This document shows positions 1-8,943 of a stretch of DNA of 64,000 bases, piece by piece. Numbering within the stretch: the first letter of the stretch is position 1; every line of letters starts with the position of its first letter. Position numbers and translations under genes: made by a program. The stretch covers positions 186,001 through 250,000 of the forward strand of contig NZ_BAABDD010000006.1 of assembly GCF_039539445.1 (NCBI RefSeq), read 5' to 3'. The DNA is from Salinactinospora qingdaonensis. Lineage in GTDB: Bacteria; Actinomycetota; Actinomycetes; Streptosporangiales; Streptosporangiaceae. Under the pieces are notes generated by a model. The model was given only the letters and a program-made list of their open reading frames with translations, was not told the origin of the DNA and made no database searches.

Positions 1-1257
1 ACGCGGGGCGACGTACAGCCCTTCGCCGCGCTGGCCCGTGCCTTGGATACCGCCGGGCACAGCGTTGTACTCGGCGCGCCGGCCCGATCGGCGGATCTCG
101 CGGCCGACTACGGGCTCGACTTCACCGCCCTCGACGACGGGCCGAACCACCTGTTAGCGGAGCCCGATATCCGCGCCATGGTCGAAAACGGGTTCCGGGG
201 GGTCCGCGGCAAGCTCGCGGTGCCGCGCATCCTGGTACGGATCAGGCCACTTATCGACCGGGTACTGGCCGACATGGTGCGGGTGGCCGAGTCGTCTGGC
301 GCCGACGTGATCGTCCACTCCCCCACCATGCCGGCCCAGCATGTGGCGGAGTGGCTGGGGGTGCCCGCCGTGCCCGCCGTGCTCCAGCCCACGTGGGTGC
401 CGACCCGAGCTTTTCCCTGCCCGGTGCTGCCGCTGGGGTGGGTGCCCTCGGCGTTGAATCGGGCCACCTACCTGCCCGTGCGGCTACTGCATCTGTCCAT
501 GGCCGGTGTCATCGACAAGTGGCGCCGCACAACCCTGGGGCTGGGGCGCCGCCGCGGCCGGCACGATTTCCTGCGCCGTTCCGACGGTGACCCGGCGACG
601 GTGTTGCAGGCGTTCAGCCGGCACCTGCTGCCGCTGCCGTTGGACTGGCCCGAGCACGTGCACATCACGGGGTACTGGTTCCTCAGCGCCACCGAGTGGC
701 GCCCGCCACAGCGGCTCAGCGACTTTCTGGCCGCCGGCCCGCCACCGGTCTATATCGGTTTCGGCAGCATGGCCGGCGGTGATCCGCAGCGCACGGGGCG
801 CGCCGTGGTGGAGGCCGCGCGGCGGGCGGGCAAGCGCGCGGTGCTGGTGGCCGGATGGGGCGGGGTCGCCCCTGACGACTTGGACGACGACGTACTGCTG
901 CTCGAACAGGCGCCGCACGATTGGCTGTTCCCGCGCTGTTCGGCGATCGTCCACCACGGCGGCGCCGGCACCACCGCGGCGGCGCTCGCTGCGGGCCGCC
1001 CTCAGGTGGTGTGTCCGTTCGCCGCTGACCAGCCGTTTTGGGCACGGCGTGCGCACGCGGTGGGGGTTGCCCCCGCGCCGCAGCCGCAGCATCAGCTCAC
1101 CACCGAAGGGCTCGCCGCGGCGATCGGCCGCGCCGTCACCGATTCGGACATGGCCCGGCGGGCGGCCGACCTTGGGGCGCGGGTGCGCGCCGAAGAGGGA
1201 GCCGCGACAGCCGTACAGATGTTGGAGCAGGTCCACGCGGGCCAGCCGAGGGGGTGA
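1..1257 (+). CDS. UGT/MGT-family glycosyltransferase (5' end outside window)
   Basis: Transfers a sugar from a nucleotide donor to a small lipophilic acceptor (macrolide, sterol or glycolipid type); the acceptor cannot be told. The frame is open from base 1 and reads TRGDVQPFAALARAL, the N-terminal glycine-rich motif usually written GSRGDVQP, so only a few residues are missing and the apparent TTG at 43 is not the true start. The C-terminal half has the donor-binding signature HHGGAGTTAAAL, followed by PF..DQPFWARR. About 418 residues are visible, close to full family length. It converges on queC across a hairpin at 1266-1284. Family assignment is firm, substrate unknown. Confidence 0.85.
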   Translation, partial: TRGDVQPFAALARALDTAGHSVVLGAPARSADLAADYGLDFTALDDGPNHLLAEPDIRAMVENGFRGVRGKLAVPRILVRIRPLIDRVLADMVRVAESSGADVIVHSPTMPAQHVAEWLGVPAVPAVLQPTWVPTRAFPCPVLPLGWVPSALNRATYLPVRLLHLSMAGVIDKWRRTTLGLGRRRGRHDFLRRSDGDPATVLQAFSRHLLPLPLDWPEHVHITGYWFLSATEWRPPQRLSDFLAAGPPPVYIGFGSMAGGDPQRTGRAVVEAARRAGKRAVLVAGWGGVAPDDLDDDVLLLEQAPHDWLFPRCSAIVHHGGAGTTAAALAAGRPQVVCPFAADQPFWARRAHAVGVAPAPQPQHQLTTEGLAAAIGRAVTDSDMARRAADLGARVRAEEGAATAVQMLEQVHAGQPRG

Positions 1258-1265
1258 GGCCTCCG

Positions 1266-1284
1266 CGCCGGCGGCGTGCCGGCG
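1266..1284. terminator. GC-rich hairpin between convergent genes
   Basis: Perfect 7-bp inverted repeat CGCCGGC / GCCGGCG with a 5-nt loop, lying in the 40-bp gap between the convergent glycosyltransferase and queC stops. There is no T-tract, so it would act as an actinobacterial-type (I-shaped) or bidirectional terminator. Confidence 0.45.
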
Positions 1285-1297
1285 GGATCGGCCGGAC

Positions 1298-1999
1298 TTA
1301 GGGAGTCTCGGCCACGTAGGGGGCTGGGTCGGCGACACCGACGTCGGCGAATCCCTTGAGCCGCGGCCGGCAGGCGCCACAGGCGCCGCAGGCGCGCCCC
1401 TCGGGATCGGGGTCGTAGCAACTGATGGTCAGGGCATAGTCGATGTCTAGCCGCATACCGGTGCGGATGATGTCGGCGTCGGACATGTGGATCAGCGGGG
1501 AGTGCAGCCGGATTCGGCGACCGCCGCTGACTCCGGTCTTGGTTCCGAGGTTGGCCATCGCCTCGTAGGCGTCCAGGTACTCGGGGCGGTGATCGGGAGA
1601 GCCGCTGTAGTCACCGGCGTTAACGCCGGTGAAGATGTCGGTCGCGCCAGTGACCTCGGCGTAGGCGAGGGCAAAGGATAGAAAGATCGTGTTGCGGGCG
1701 GGCACGTAGTCCACCGAGAACTCGTTGCCGCCGCCCTCGTCCAGGCTGGCGCCCTTGGGGACCTCGATATCGTCGGTCAGCGCGGAGCCGCCGAAGACGC
1801 GCAGGTCAATGGTGCTTGTGATGTGGTTCTCAACCGCCAGTTCGCGGGCGACGCGCCGGGCGGCCGTGAGTTCGACGGCGTTGCGTTGGCCGTAGTCGAA
1901 GCTGAGCGCGTAGGGCGTGAACCCCTGCTCCTTGGCCAGCGCGAGGGCGGTGGTGGAGTCGAGTCCGCCGCTGAGCAGCACAATCGCTGGTCGTCCCAT
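1298..1999 (-). CDS. queC: 7-cyano-7-deazaguanine synthase QueC
   Basis: Converts 7-carboxy-7-deazaguanine to preQ0 using ATP and ammonia, the last step to the 7-deazaguanine base used for queuosine, for modified DNA, or for deazapurine natural products. The 233-aa protein has the PP-loop motif SGGLDS (residues 10-15) and the zinc site Cys194, Cys204, Cys207, Cys210 (CGACGAC context). Length is normal. The ATG is preceded by an AGGGGGAAAG ribosome-binding site. No queD, queE, folE, tgt or dpd gene is visible nearby, so the fate of the preQ0 cannot be decided from this window. Confidence 0.95.
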   Translation of the reverse strand: MGRPAIVLLSGGLDSTTALALAKEQGFTPYALSFDYGQRNAVELTAARRVARELAVENHITSTIDLRVFGGSALTDDIEVPKGASLDEGGGNEFSVDYVPARNTIFLSFALAYAEVTGATDIFTGVNAGDYSGSPDHRPEYLDAYEAMANLGTKTGVSGGRRIRLHSPLIHMSDADIIRTGMRLDIDYALTISCYDPDPEGRACGACGACRPRLKGFADVGVADPAPYVAETP

Positions 2000-2980
2000 G
2001 TCTTTCCCCCTGTTCGCTCATGCGGCTTTCGTTGTTGGAAGCCGTGGTGATCGGTGTCTGCTGATTCGCCCCCCGGGAGTGGTGCGCTGACCGCGACGCG
2101 GCTAGGGCCGGCGCCGCTGCTGAGGTGGCCGCGACCATGGCCACACCCCCGGGGTAGGTCGGTGGGAACGCTGTGCGGTTCGGTGTCCTGCTGGGAGGAG
2201 TCACCGAGGAGGGTTCCTTGGGCTCCCGGGACGATGGCGCGCGAAGACTGCGAACACCGGCCGGGAGTTGTGGGACCACACGCCCTCCATTTCGCCGCTG
2301 GACTCCTTCAGGCATTGGAAACCGGGGCGTTTTCTGCTGGGCGTTCCAGTGGATACGCCACGCCGACCATTCAACCCCCCAGGCACAACATTACAGAAAC
2401 AGCAAGTGATGAAAAACAACCAGGAGGAACCAAAACACGGCACCCCGACGACAGCCCTGAACAGCAAAAAGAACATCCCACCCGAAAAACCCATACCCCA
2501 CGCCAGCAGCATCGGACAAAACCAACAAAAGGCGATCATGCAAATCATGACCGGAATAAGATAATTTAATCCACCAAAGCTTCGCGCCTTTCTCCCGCAA
2601 TCCACTAGGAGAACCACAAAAAGGTCAGATGCGGCTTCGGGCGGAAAATGATGGCGGAACGACGCACGCCGACGTTACGGACGGATCGGCGGTACGATCC
2701 ATCCCTACCGAAAGCGAAGACGGCGCGGGAAACGGCTCTCGGAGGCCAGCCGAGGGAGGCGTCATCAGCACGGATTGGCATCTTTTTTGACGCTCTCCCC
2801 CGCCCCGGACGCGCGTGCGCGCCGGGAACCGACAACGGGTAAGCGCGCGAGCACGCAGGTGAGAACGCTGACTACCGTTACGCCACCCCTGCTATCGCGG
2901 GCACGCGGGGTCGTCGGACCGGCACACAGCGCGCGTTCCGCTATGGCGCGAGTGCCGCATTGACGGGTAAAACGGGCAGC
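2000..2980. other. Intergenic region, no convincing gene
   Basis: About 980 bp between the divergent queC and the glycolipid-binding-domain gene. Positions 2370-2620 are strikingly A/C-rich on the plus strand and much less GC-rich than the surroundings. The ORFs in it (for example 2201-2617 minus, rich in Phe, Trp and Cys) look like a by-product of that composition. A small hairpin (GGCTT...AAGCC) sits at 2024-2043 just upstream of queC. Confidence 0.5.
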
Positions 2981-3553
2981 ATGTCCGCCACGCACGACCA
3001 CACCGCAGCATGGACGCGGCTCGACGTCTCCGAGGGGCTGGGGCTGGGAGCGCTGATCGCCGAGACGGCGGGCTTCCGGCTGGAGGGCAGCGAAGTCGTG
3101 GCCGACCGCCAGGAACGCTACTCCAGCCGCTTCACCGTCGTCACCGATCTGGCGTGGAAGACCCGGCAGGCGCGGGTGGAGACTGTCTCCGCGCGCGGCG
3201 CGCACGCCATCGAACTCGTCAACAAGGGACGCTACTGGACCGTTGACGGCAAACGAGAGCCCGCTTTGGACGGGTGCATCGACGTGGATGTGGCGGCGAC
3301 ACCGCTGACGAACACGCTGCCGATCCGGCGGCTGGGGCTGGACCCGGGCCAGCGCCACGAGGTGGGGGTCGCCTGGATCGACGTTCCCAGCCTGACCGTG
3401 CGGCGGATGCGGCAGGGCTACACCCGACTGGTCCCCCGCGGCGGGATGGACCGCTACGAGTACCGCGACCCGGCCTTCGGGAGGTTTGAACTGACTGTGG
3501 ACAGCGACGGCTTCGTCATCGACTACGAGGACTTCGCACGGCGCGTACGGTAA
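2981..3553 (+). CDS. Putative glycolipid-binding domain protein (PF06475)
   Basis: About 190 aa, matching the DUF1089/'putative glycolipid-binding' family: an all-beta protein with the pattern WxRxD near the N-terminus, VxSxRFTVVTDLAWxTR, LxLDPGQRxEVxVAWIDVPSLxVRRxRQGYTR and a final FELTVDxDGFVxDYxxFARR. The biochemical role is not established in general. I chose ATG 2981 (MSATHDH) over the in-frame TTG at 2960 because homologues begin close to this point. It stands alone upstream of the hydrolase at 3683, separated by 130 bp. Confidence 0.8.
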   Translation: MSATHDHTAAWTRLDVSEGLGLGALIAETAGFRLEGSEVVADRQERYSSRFTVVTDLAWKTRQARVETVSARGAHAIELVNKGRYWTVDGKREPALDGCIDVDVAATPLTNTLPIRRLGLDPGQRHEVGVAWIDVPSLTVRRMRQGYTRLVPRGGMDRYEYRDPAFGRFELTVDSDGFVIDYEDFARRVR

Positions 3554-3682
3554 CGCCGCACCACACCCAGATGATGCCCCAGCGCAAGCGGTTCTGTTCC
3601 CGAGGCGGCTCACGGGCTAAAGGGCGACACGAGTGTGTCTCTTCAACACCTCTGACACAGATATGGGGTAGATGTGGGGTGC

Positions 3683-4543
3683 ATGAAACCGTACAGCGTC
3701 GCTTACGACCGCCGGGGAAGCGGTAGCCCACTGGTGCTGCTGCATGGACTAGGGCACCGCAGAGAGGCATGGCGACCGGTGGTGGGGGCGCTGGCCGAGC
3801 ACCACGACGTCGTCAACGTCGACCTGCCCGGGTTCGGGGGCTCCCGCACCCCCGCCCCAGGGGTTCGGCTCGACATCCCCACACTCGTGGACGTGGTGAC
3901 CTCGCTGTGCGCCTCCCTAGGGCTGGAACGGCCTCACGTGGCCGGCAACTCGCTGGGCGGCGCGCTCGCGCTGGAGCTGGGCGCACGAGGCGCGACAGCC
4001 TCGGTCACCGTGTTCTCCCCCGTGGGGTTCAGTACGCCCCTGGAGCGAGCCGCGCCGCGGCTGCTGCTGCGCGGCGCCGGCGTAGCGGGGCGGGTGCCGC
4101 CGCACGTGCGGGCGGCGGTGGCCGACAGCCAACCCGCCCGGGCGCTGGCCAAACGGGTGCTGCGCGGCGGTTCCAGCGACGGTTCCGGCGACACGCCGCG
4201 TTTCGACGCCGACGCGCTGGAGGCGGGGTCGGCGTTCGTACGGTTGGCCCCGGAAGTGCTCGACTACGAATTTCCCGCTGTCGACGTGCCGTGCCCGGTG
4301 ACGATCGGCTGGGGCGAGCGCGACCGGGTCTTGCCGGCGCGCGCCGCCCGCCGCGCACTGGAGCGCATCCCCCACGCCCGTCACGTGAGCCTGCCCAACT
4401 GCGGTCACACGCCAATGGCCGAGGCGCCCGAGGAGGTCGCAGCGGCGATCCTGCGCACCTGCGGCTCGCTACCGGAGCCGCACCCGGCCCCGACAGAGCA
4501 GCCAGAGCCGGGGGAGGACGGCTCCCCGTCCGCCGCGCGGTGA
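3683..4543 (+). CDS. Alpha/beta-fold hydrolase
   Basis: Serine hydrolase of about 286 aa, substrate unknown. Visible motifs: oxyanion-hole HGLGHRREAW near residue 22, nucleophile elbow GNSLGG near residue 92, acidic residue in WGERDRVLP, and catalytic histidine in NCGHTPM near the C-terminus. It ends in a Pro/Glu-rich tail of about 25 residues. Start ATG 3683 (MKPYSV) is preferred to the GTG at 3674. The neighbours give no pathway. Confidence 0.8.
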   Translation: MKPYSVAYDRRGSGSPLVLLHGLGHRREAWRPVVGALAEHHDVVNVDLPGFGGSRTPAPGVRLDIPTLVDVVTSLCASLGLERPHVAGNSLGGALALELGARGATASVTVFSPVGFSTPLERAAPRLLLRGAGVAGRVPPHVRAAVADSQPARALAKRVLRGGSSDGSGDTPRFDADALEAGSAFVRLAPEVLDYEFPAVDVPCPVTIGWGERDRVLPARAARRALERIPHARHVSLPNCGHTPMAEAPEEVAAAILRTCGSLPEPHPAPTEQPEPGEDGSPSAAR

Positions 4544-4628
4544 GACACCCGCTGTCGCCCGCTTCACGACTGTGACCCACGGCGGCGCCCCCAAGCGCCC
4601 ACCACAGGCCCCGTCGCGAAGCCACCCG

Positions 4629-4803
4629 TAGGCCTCGCCACGCGAATCCGACGCACCCGTGATATCCGGGCCTCGGAGCGGCGGCTCTACCAGCACGACG
4701 CCGCGCGGTCGAGGCCGAACAGGCGGAGGAGGCCGAGGAGGACGTCTTCGCCGAACTGGAACAGGCCCAGTCACGGATCGAGCGCACAAAGCGCGAGCCG
4801 TAA
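4629..4803 (+). pseudogene. Decayed gene fragment, unidentified
   Basis: A stretch with coding-like composition but no intact frame. One frame reads ...RTRDIRASERRLYQHDAA; after a shift near 4708 the next reads AVEAEQAEEAEEDVFAELEQ and continues AQSRIERTKREP to a TAA stop. Joined, it looks like the charged coiled-coil C-terminus of a small protein. I do not recognise the family. Confidence 0.3.
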
Positions 4804-4823
4804 CGGTCAGGACAGCCGCGGCC

Positions 4824-4849
4824 GCCTCCCAAAATTCTCCCAAAACCGG
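4824..4849 (-). repeat. 26-bp repeat, copy 1 (downstream of nrdB)
   Basis: On the minus strand it reads CCGGTTTTGGGAGAATTTT then GGGAGGC, and it is identical to 35608-35633 on the plus strand. Internally it contains two TTTTGGGAG blocks 10 bp apart. In both places it lies just after a strong hairpin that follows a gene in the same orientation. Confidence 0.7.
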
Positions 4850-4850
4850 G

Positions 4851-4878
4851 GTTCTCCCCCTCCGGACGAGGGGAGAAC
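4851..4878 (-). terminator. nrdAB terminator hairpin
   Basis: Inverted repeat GTTCTCCCC / GGGGAGAAC (9 bp perfect) 18 bp beyond the nrdB stop on the minus strand, followed by CCCCGGTTTT, i.e. a short T-run. A plausible intrinsic terminator for the nrdA-nrdB operon. Confidence 0.65.
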
Positions 4879-4895
4879 CACACCGTCTTCCCTGG

Positions 4896-5987
4896 TCAGT
4901 CCCAGTCGAGGCCGCCGCCGGTCCGGTACTCGATGACGCGTGTCTCGAAGAAGTTCTTCTCCTTCTTGAGGTCCATCATCTCCGACATCCACGGGAAGGG
5001 GTTGTCGGTGACGCCGAAGATCGGGGCGAGTCCGATCTGCTCGGCACGGCGATCGGTGATGAAGCGCATGTACTGCTCACACAGCTCAGCGTTGAGCCCG
5101 AGGATGCCGCGCGGCATGGTCTCGCGACCGTAGGCGACCTCCAGCTCGCATGCCTCGGTGAGCATGGTGCGGACCTCGCGCTGGAACTCCTCGCTCCACA
5201 GGTGCGGGTTCTCGATCTTGATCTGGTTGACGACGTCGATGCCGAAGTTGAGGTGGATGGACTCGTCGCGCAGGATGTACTGGTACTGCTCAGCGATACC
5301 CACCATCTTGTTACGCCGCCCCAGCGACAGGACCTGCGCGAACCCGGTGTAGAACCACATGCCCTCAAAGACCACGTAGAAGGCGATGAGGTCGCGCAGG
5401 AACGCCTGGTCGGCCTCGGGCGTGCCGGTGACGAAGTCGGGGTCCTCCAGATTTTGGGTGTAGCGCAGCGCCCAGGTGTCCTTCTCGGTGATGGAGGGGA
5501 TCTCCCGGTACATGTTGAACAGCTCGCCTTCGTCAAGGCCCAGACTCTCGCAGATGTACTGGAACGTGTGGGTGTGGACGGCTTCCTCGAAGGCTTGGCG
5601 CAGCAGGTACTGGCGGCACTCGGGGTTGGTGAGGTGGCGGTAGACGGCCAGCACGATGTTGTTGGCCACCAGCGACTCGGCCGTGGCGAAGAACCCCAGG
5701 TTGCGTTTGAGCATGAGCCGCTCATCGTCGGTGAGGCCGTCGGGAGACTTCCACAGCGCGATGTCGGCCTGCATGGCGACTTCGGTGGGCATCCAGTGGT
5801 TGTTACAGCCGGCAAGGTACTTCTCCCAAGCCCAGCGGTACTTCAACGGCAAGAGCTGATTCACGTCGGCGCGGGCGTTGATCATGGCCTTGTCGCCGAC
5901 GTCGACGCGGGCGGCGTCGCGCTGGATCGCGCCCAGTCCGGTGGTGTCGGGACTGGCGGCGGGGTGCTGGCGGGCGGTCTCGGTCAC
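4896..5987 (-). CDS. nrdB: Ribonucleotide reductase beta subunit, class Ic type
   Basis: R2 subunit (363 aa) that generates the radical needed by NrdA to make deoxyribonucleotides. Metal ligands are readable as Glu104, Glu135, His138, Glu208, Glu242 and His245. The position of the radical tyrosine (Y122 in E. coli) is Phe142, in the context EEAVHTHTF, and the first ligand is Glu rather than Asp. Ligand spacings (31, 3, 4, 66, 34, 3) equal those of the Chlamydia trachomatis Mn/Fe enzyme. The C-terminal tail YRTGGGLDWD is the NrdA-binding peptide. It follows nrdA after a 62-bp gap and is surely co-transcribed. No nrdS-like regulator follows, unlike the Streptomyces nrdABS operon. Confidence 0.95.
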   Translation of the reverse strand: MTETARQHPAASPDTTGLGAIQRDAARVDVGDKAMINARADVNQLLPLKYRWAWEKYLAGCNNHWMPTEVAMQADIALWKSPDGLTDDERLMLKRNLGFFATAESLVANNIVLAVYRHLTNPECRQYLLRQAFEEAVHTHTFQYICESLGLDEGELFNMYREIPSITEKDTWALRYTQNLEDPDFVTGTPEADQAFLRDLIAFYVVFEGMWFYTGFAQVLSLGRRNKMVGIAEQYQYILRDESIHLNFGIDVVNQIKIENPHLWSEEFQREVRTMLTEACELEVAYGRETMPRGILGLNAELCEQYMRFITDRRAEQIGLAPIFGVTDNPFPWMSEMMDLKKEKNFFETRVIEYRTGGGLDWD

Positions 5988-6049
5988 GCTGGCTCGGGTC
6001 CTTGTCTCGTCGAGTGGGCGGTTACGAAGGTGCGCGGGCCGGGCGGGGC

Positions 6050-8569
6050 CTACTGGCAGGCTTCACAGTCGGGGTCGTCGATGGCGCACCTGGCCCCGTC
6101 CTCGACCGGGGTAGTGGTGGCGGTCGCCGCGTGACCGGTCTCGGGGGGCGCGCCGGGACGGTCGGCGGGCACGGCCGGCGGGGTGGCCGAGACGGCGTTG
6201 AGCCGGCCGTCGGTGCCGCGGAGCGTGCTCTTCTCTACGTGCGTGGCGCTTTGTGAACGCAGGTAGTAGGTGGTTTTCAGGCCGGCACGCCAGGCACGGC
6301 GGTACAGCGCGTCGAGCTTGCGGCCACTGGGCGCGGCCATGTACAGGTTCAGCGATTGGGCCTGGTCGAGCCATTTCTGGCGCCGCGCGGCGGCGTCGAC
6401 GAGCCAGGCGGGGTCGATCTCGAAGGCGGTGGCGTAGAGCTCGCGCACATCGGCGGGGACCCGCTCGATCGCGCCGAGGCTGCCGTCGTGGCGCTTGAGC
6501 TGTTCGACCATGTCGGCGTCCCACAGCCCGCGTTCTTTGAGGTCGTGGGCGAGGTAGGGGTTGATCACCGTGAAGTCGCCGGACATGTTCGACTTGACGT
6601 AGAGGTTGCGGTAGATCGGTTCGATCGACTGGCTCACGCCGGTGATGTTGGCGATGGTGGCGGTGGGCGCGATCGCCATGACGTTGGAGTTGCGCATGCC
6701 GGTGGTGCGCACCTTCTGGCGTAGCCCCTCCCAGTCGAGGCGGGCGCTGGTGTCGATGTCGACGTCGCCGCTGCCGCGCGCGTCGGCAAGCAGCCCCAGG
6801 GAGTCGATGGGCAACACGCCGCGGCTCCACAGCGAACCCTCGAACGTCGCGTAGCGGCCCCGCTCGGCGGCGAGGTCGGCCGAGGCTTCGATGGCGTGGT
6901 AGGAGAGCAGCTCTGTGCTCTCATCAGCGAAGGCCACGGCCTCCGGCGAGGTCACGGGGCGGCGCAGCGTGAACAGCGCGTCCTGGTAGCCCATGAGGCC
7001 CAACCCCACGGGGCGGTGGCGCAGGTTGGCGCGCTCGGCCTCGGGGATGGTGTAGAAGTTCACGTCGATCACGTTGTCGAGCATGCGCACGGCGGTGCGC
7101 ACTGTGCGGCGCAGCTTGGCGGTGTCCAGCCCGTCGGCGTCGATGTGGGCGGCCAGGTTGACCGAGCCCAGGTTGCACACGGCGACCTCGTCGGCGCTGG
7201 TGTTGAGCGTGATCTCGGTACACAGGTTGGAGGAGTGGACCACGCCGGTGTGGCGCTGCGGCGAGCGCAGGTTGCAGGGGTCTTTGAACGTGATCCAGGG
7301 GTGGCCGGTCTCGAACAGCAGGGTGAGCATGCGCCGCCACAGCTCTACGGCGCGCACCCGCCGCCAGACTTTGATACGGCCTTCGTCGGCGGCGCGCTCG
7401 TAGGCCATGTAGCGCGCAGCGAACTCGGCGCCGTAGCAGTCGTGCAGGTCGGGGACCTCGTCGGGGGAGAACAGTGTCCACTCGGCGTCGGCCTCGACGC
7501 GCTGGAGGAACAGGTCGGGCACCCAGTTGGCGGTGTTCATGTCGTGGGTGCGGCGCCGGTCGTCGCCGGTGTTTTTGCGCAGGTCGAGGAATTCCTCGAC
7601 GTCGATGTGCCAGGTTTCCAGGTAGGCGCAGACCGCGCCCTTGCGGCGCCCGCCCTGGTTGACGGCCACGGCGGTGTCGTTGGCGATCTTAAGAAATGGC
7701 ACGACGCCTTGACTCTTGCCGTTGGTGCCTTTGATGTGGGCGCCCATGCCGCGTACCGGTGTCCAGTCGTTGCCCAGGCCACCGGAGTACTTCGACAGCA
7801 GCGCGTTGTTGGAGACGCTGTGGAAGATGCCGTGCAGGTCGTCGCTGACGGTGGTGAGGAAACACGAGGAGAGCTGTGGGCGCGGGGTGCCGGCGTTGAA
7901 CAGGGTGGGCGTGGAGCACATGAAGTCGAACGACGACAACAGCTCGTAGAACTCGATGGCGCGGGCCTCACGGTCGTCTTCGCGCAGCGCCAGCCCCATA
8001 GCCACCCGCATGAAGAACGCCTGCGGCAGCTCGTAGCGGGTTCCGTCGCTGTGCAGGAAGTAGCGGTCGTAGAGGGTCTGCATGCCCAGGAGGGTGAAGT
8101 TGCGGTCACGCTCGGGGCGCAGCGCCGCGCCGATGCGGTCGAGGTCGAAGGTGGCCAGCTCTGGGGAGAGCTGTTCCAGCTCGATGCCGCGGGCGACGTA
8201 GTCGGCGAAGTAGGCGGGGTAGCGGCGGGCCATCTCGGCGTGCCCGGCCTCGTCGAAGCCGCCGGCGAGGAAGGTGAGGGCTTCGCGGCGTAGCCGGTCT
8301 AGCAGTAGCCGGGCGCTGACGTAGGAGTAGCCGGGCTCGGCCTCCACGAAGGTGCGCGCCGCCATGATCAGGGCCAGTTCCAGTTCGTCGGGGCTGATAC
8401 CGGGGTAGAGGGTGCGGTGGGCCTCGGCGATGACGGTCTCGGCGGACACGCCCGCGACGCCGGCGCAGGACTCCTCGATCACCCAGCGGGCCCGCTCCAT
8501 AAGGTCGGCGGGCGAGGCGGACGGTGTGGCCGGTCGCGGTGTCGGGGCGATCTCGGTATCGAGGGTCAA
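6050..8569 (-). CDS. nrdA: Ribonucleoside-diphosphate reductase alpha subunit
   Basis: Catalytic subunit of class I ribonucleotide reductase, about 839 aa. Recognisable: first active-site Cys in QLSSCFLT, the catalytic NLCTEI (Asn, thiyl Cys, Glu), the partner Cys in VAVCNLGSVNL, the radical-transfer TTYYLRS tyrosines, and the C-terminal redox cysteines CAIDDPDCEAC. The N-terminus goes almost directly into the all-alpha R1 domain, with no visible ATP-cone (VxKRxG). I chose TTG 8569 because GGAG stands 5 nt upstream; the longer frame to 8692 would run into the riboswitch leader. Expression should be lowered when adenosylcobalamin is present and by NrdR. Confidence 0.95.
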   Translation of the reverse strand: MTLDTEIAPTPRPATPSASPADLMERARWVIEESCAGVAGVSAETVIAEAHRTLYPGISPDELELALIMAARTFVEAEPGYSYVSARLLLDRLRREALTFLAGGFDEAGHAEMARRYPAYFADYVARGIELEQLSPELATFDLDRIGAALRPERDRNFTLLGMQTLYDRYFLHSDGTRYELPQAFFMRVAMGLALREDDREARAIEFYELLSSFDFMCSTPTLFNAGTPRPQLSSCFLTTVSDDLHGIFHSVSNNALLSKYSGGLGNDWTPVRGMGAHIKGTNGKSQGVVPFLKIANDTAVAVNQGGRRKGAVCAYLETWHIDVEEFLDLRKNTGDDRRRTHDMNTANWVPDLFLQRVEADAEWTLFSPDEVPDLHDCYGAEFAARYMAYERAADEGRIKVWRRVRAVELWRRMLTLLFETGHPWITFKDPCNLRSPQRHTGVVHSSNLCTEITLNTSADEVAVCNLGSVNLAAHIDADGLDTAKLRRTVRTAVRMLDNVIDVNFYTIPEAERANLRHRPVGLGLMGYQDALFTLRRPVTSPEAVAFADESTELLSYHAIEASADLAAERGRYATFEGSLWSRGVLPIDSLGLLADARGSGDVDIDTSARLDWEGLRQKVRTTGMRNSNVMAIAPTATIANITGVSQSIEPIYRNLYVKSNMSGDFTVINPYLAHDLKERGLWDADMVEQLKRHDGSLGAIERVPADVRELYATAFEIDPAWLVDAAARRQKWLDQAQSLNLYMAAPSGRKLDALYRRAWRAGLKTTYYLRSQSATHVEKSTLRGTDGRLNAVSATPPAVPADRPGAPPETGHAATATTTPVEDGARCAIDDPDCEACQ

Positions 8570-8733
8570 GGTGGCTCCAACCAAAAGTGACGACAACCGT
8601 TGGGTTGCGCGGCTGGAGCACACACGGATACGGCGGGACGCGGCGCGCTGCGCGCCGGCATGGTGGTCTTCCCGACGGTTGCGGCGGCCCAAACCTCGAA
8701 GCCCCGTTCCGTGCGCGTCCAGGCGCGCACACT

Positions 8734-8930
8734 GGCGGCAGGTCTTCGGACTCGTGGGCCGGCTCGGGTGCGCGTGGACACCCCGCGTGCTCGCCTACTG
8801 GCCGTCGCTTCCCGGACGCCGTGGCGCCAGTGCGTGATGACGGCGGTCGTTCCCACTCACCGCTGCGGGTCAGCTCCGGATTCGCACCGGATTCCCTCTT
8901 GCCTCACCTGGGATCTCGCTCAGGTGAACC
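8734..8930 (-). promoter_or_regulatory. Cobalamin (B12) riboswitch upstream of nrdAB
   Basis: On the minus strand the leader carries the conserved core GAGGGAATCCGGTGCGAAT, then CCGGAGCTGACCCGCAGCGG, and ends with the B12 box AGTCCGAAGACCTGCC at about 8738-8753. The 5' part contains a CACCTGAGCGAGATCCCAGGTG stem near 8908-8929. These are the hallmark blocks of the cobalamin class. It lies 165 nt before the nrdA start, as known for the Streptomyces class Ia nrdABS operon, where B12 shuts off the class I enzyme in favour of the B12-dependent class II enzyme. A GC-rich stem (GGCGCGCAGCGCGCC) near 8648-8662 may be the expression platform. Confidence 0.93.
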
Positions 8931-8943
8931 ACCAGCAGCAGCG

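Noticed and set aside
484..1450. Long ORFs on both strands over the glycosyltransferase
   Set aside because: Arg/Ala/Pro-rich shadows of the real gene; no family pattern.
2201..2617. Minus-strand ORF with apparent membrane helices
   Set aside because: Phe/Trp/Cys/Val richness follows directly from the A/C-rich plus strand; no start context or family similarity.
4659..6134. 491-aa plus-strand ORF antisense to nrdB
   Set aside because: Shadow frame; composition typical of antisense translation in GC-rich DNA.
6896..8293. 465-aa ORF antisense to nrdA
   Set aside because: Shadow frame of a highly conserved gene; Val/Gly/His-rich translation without motifs.
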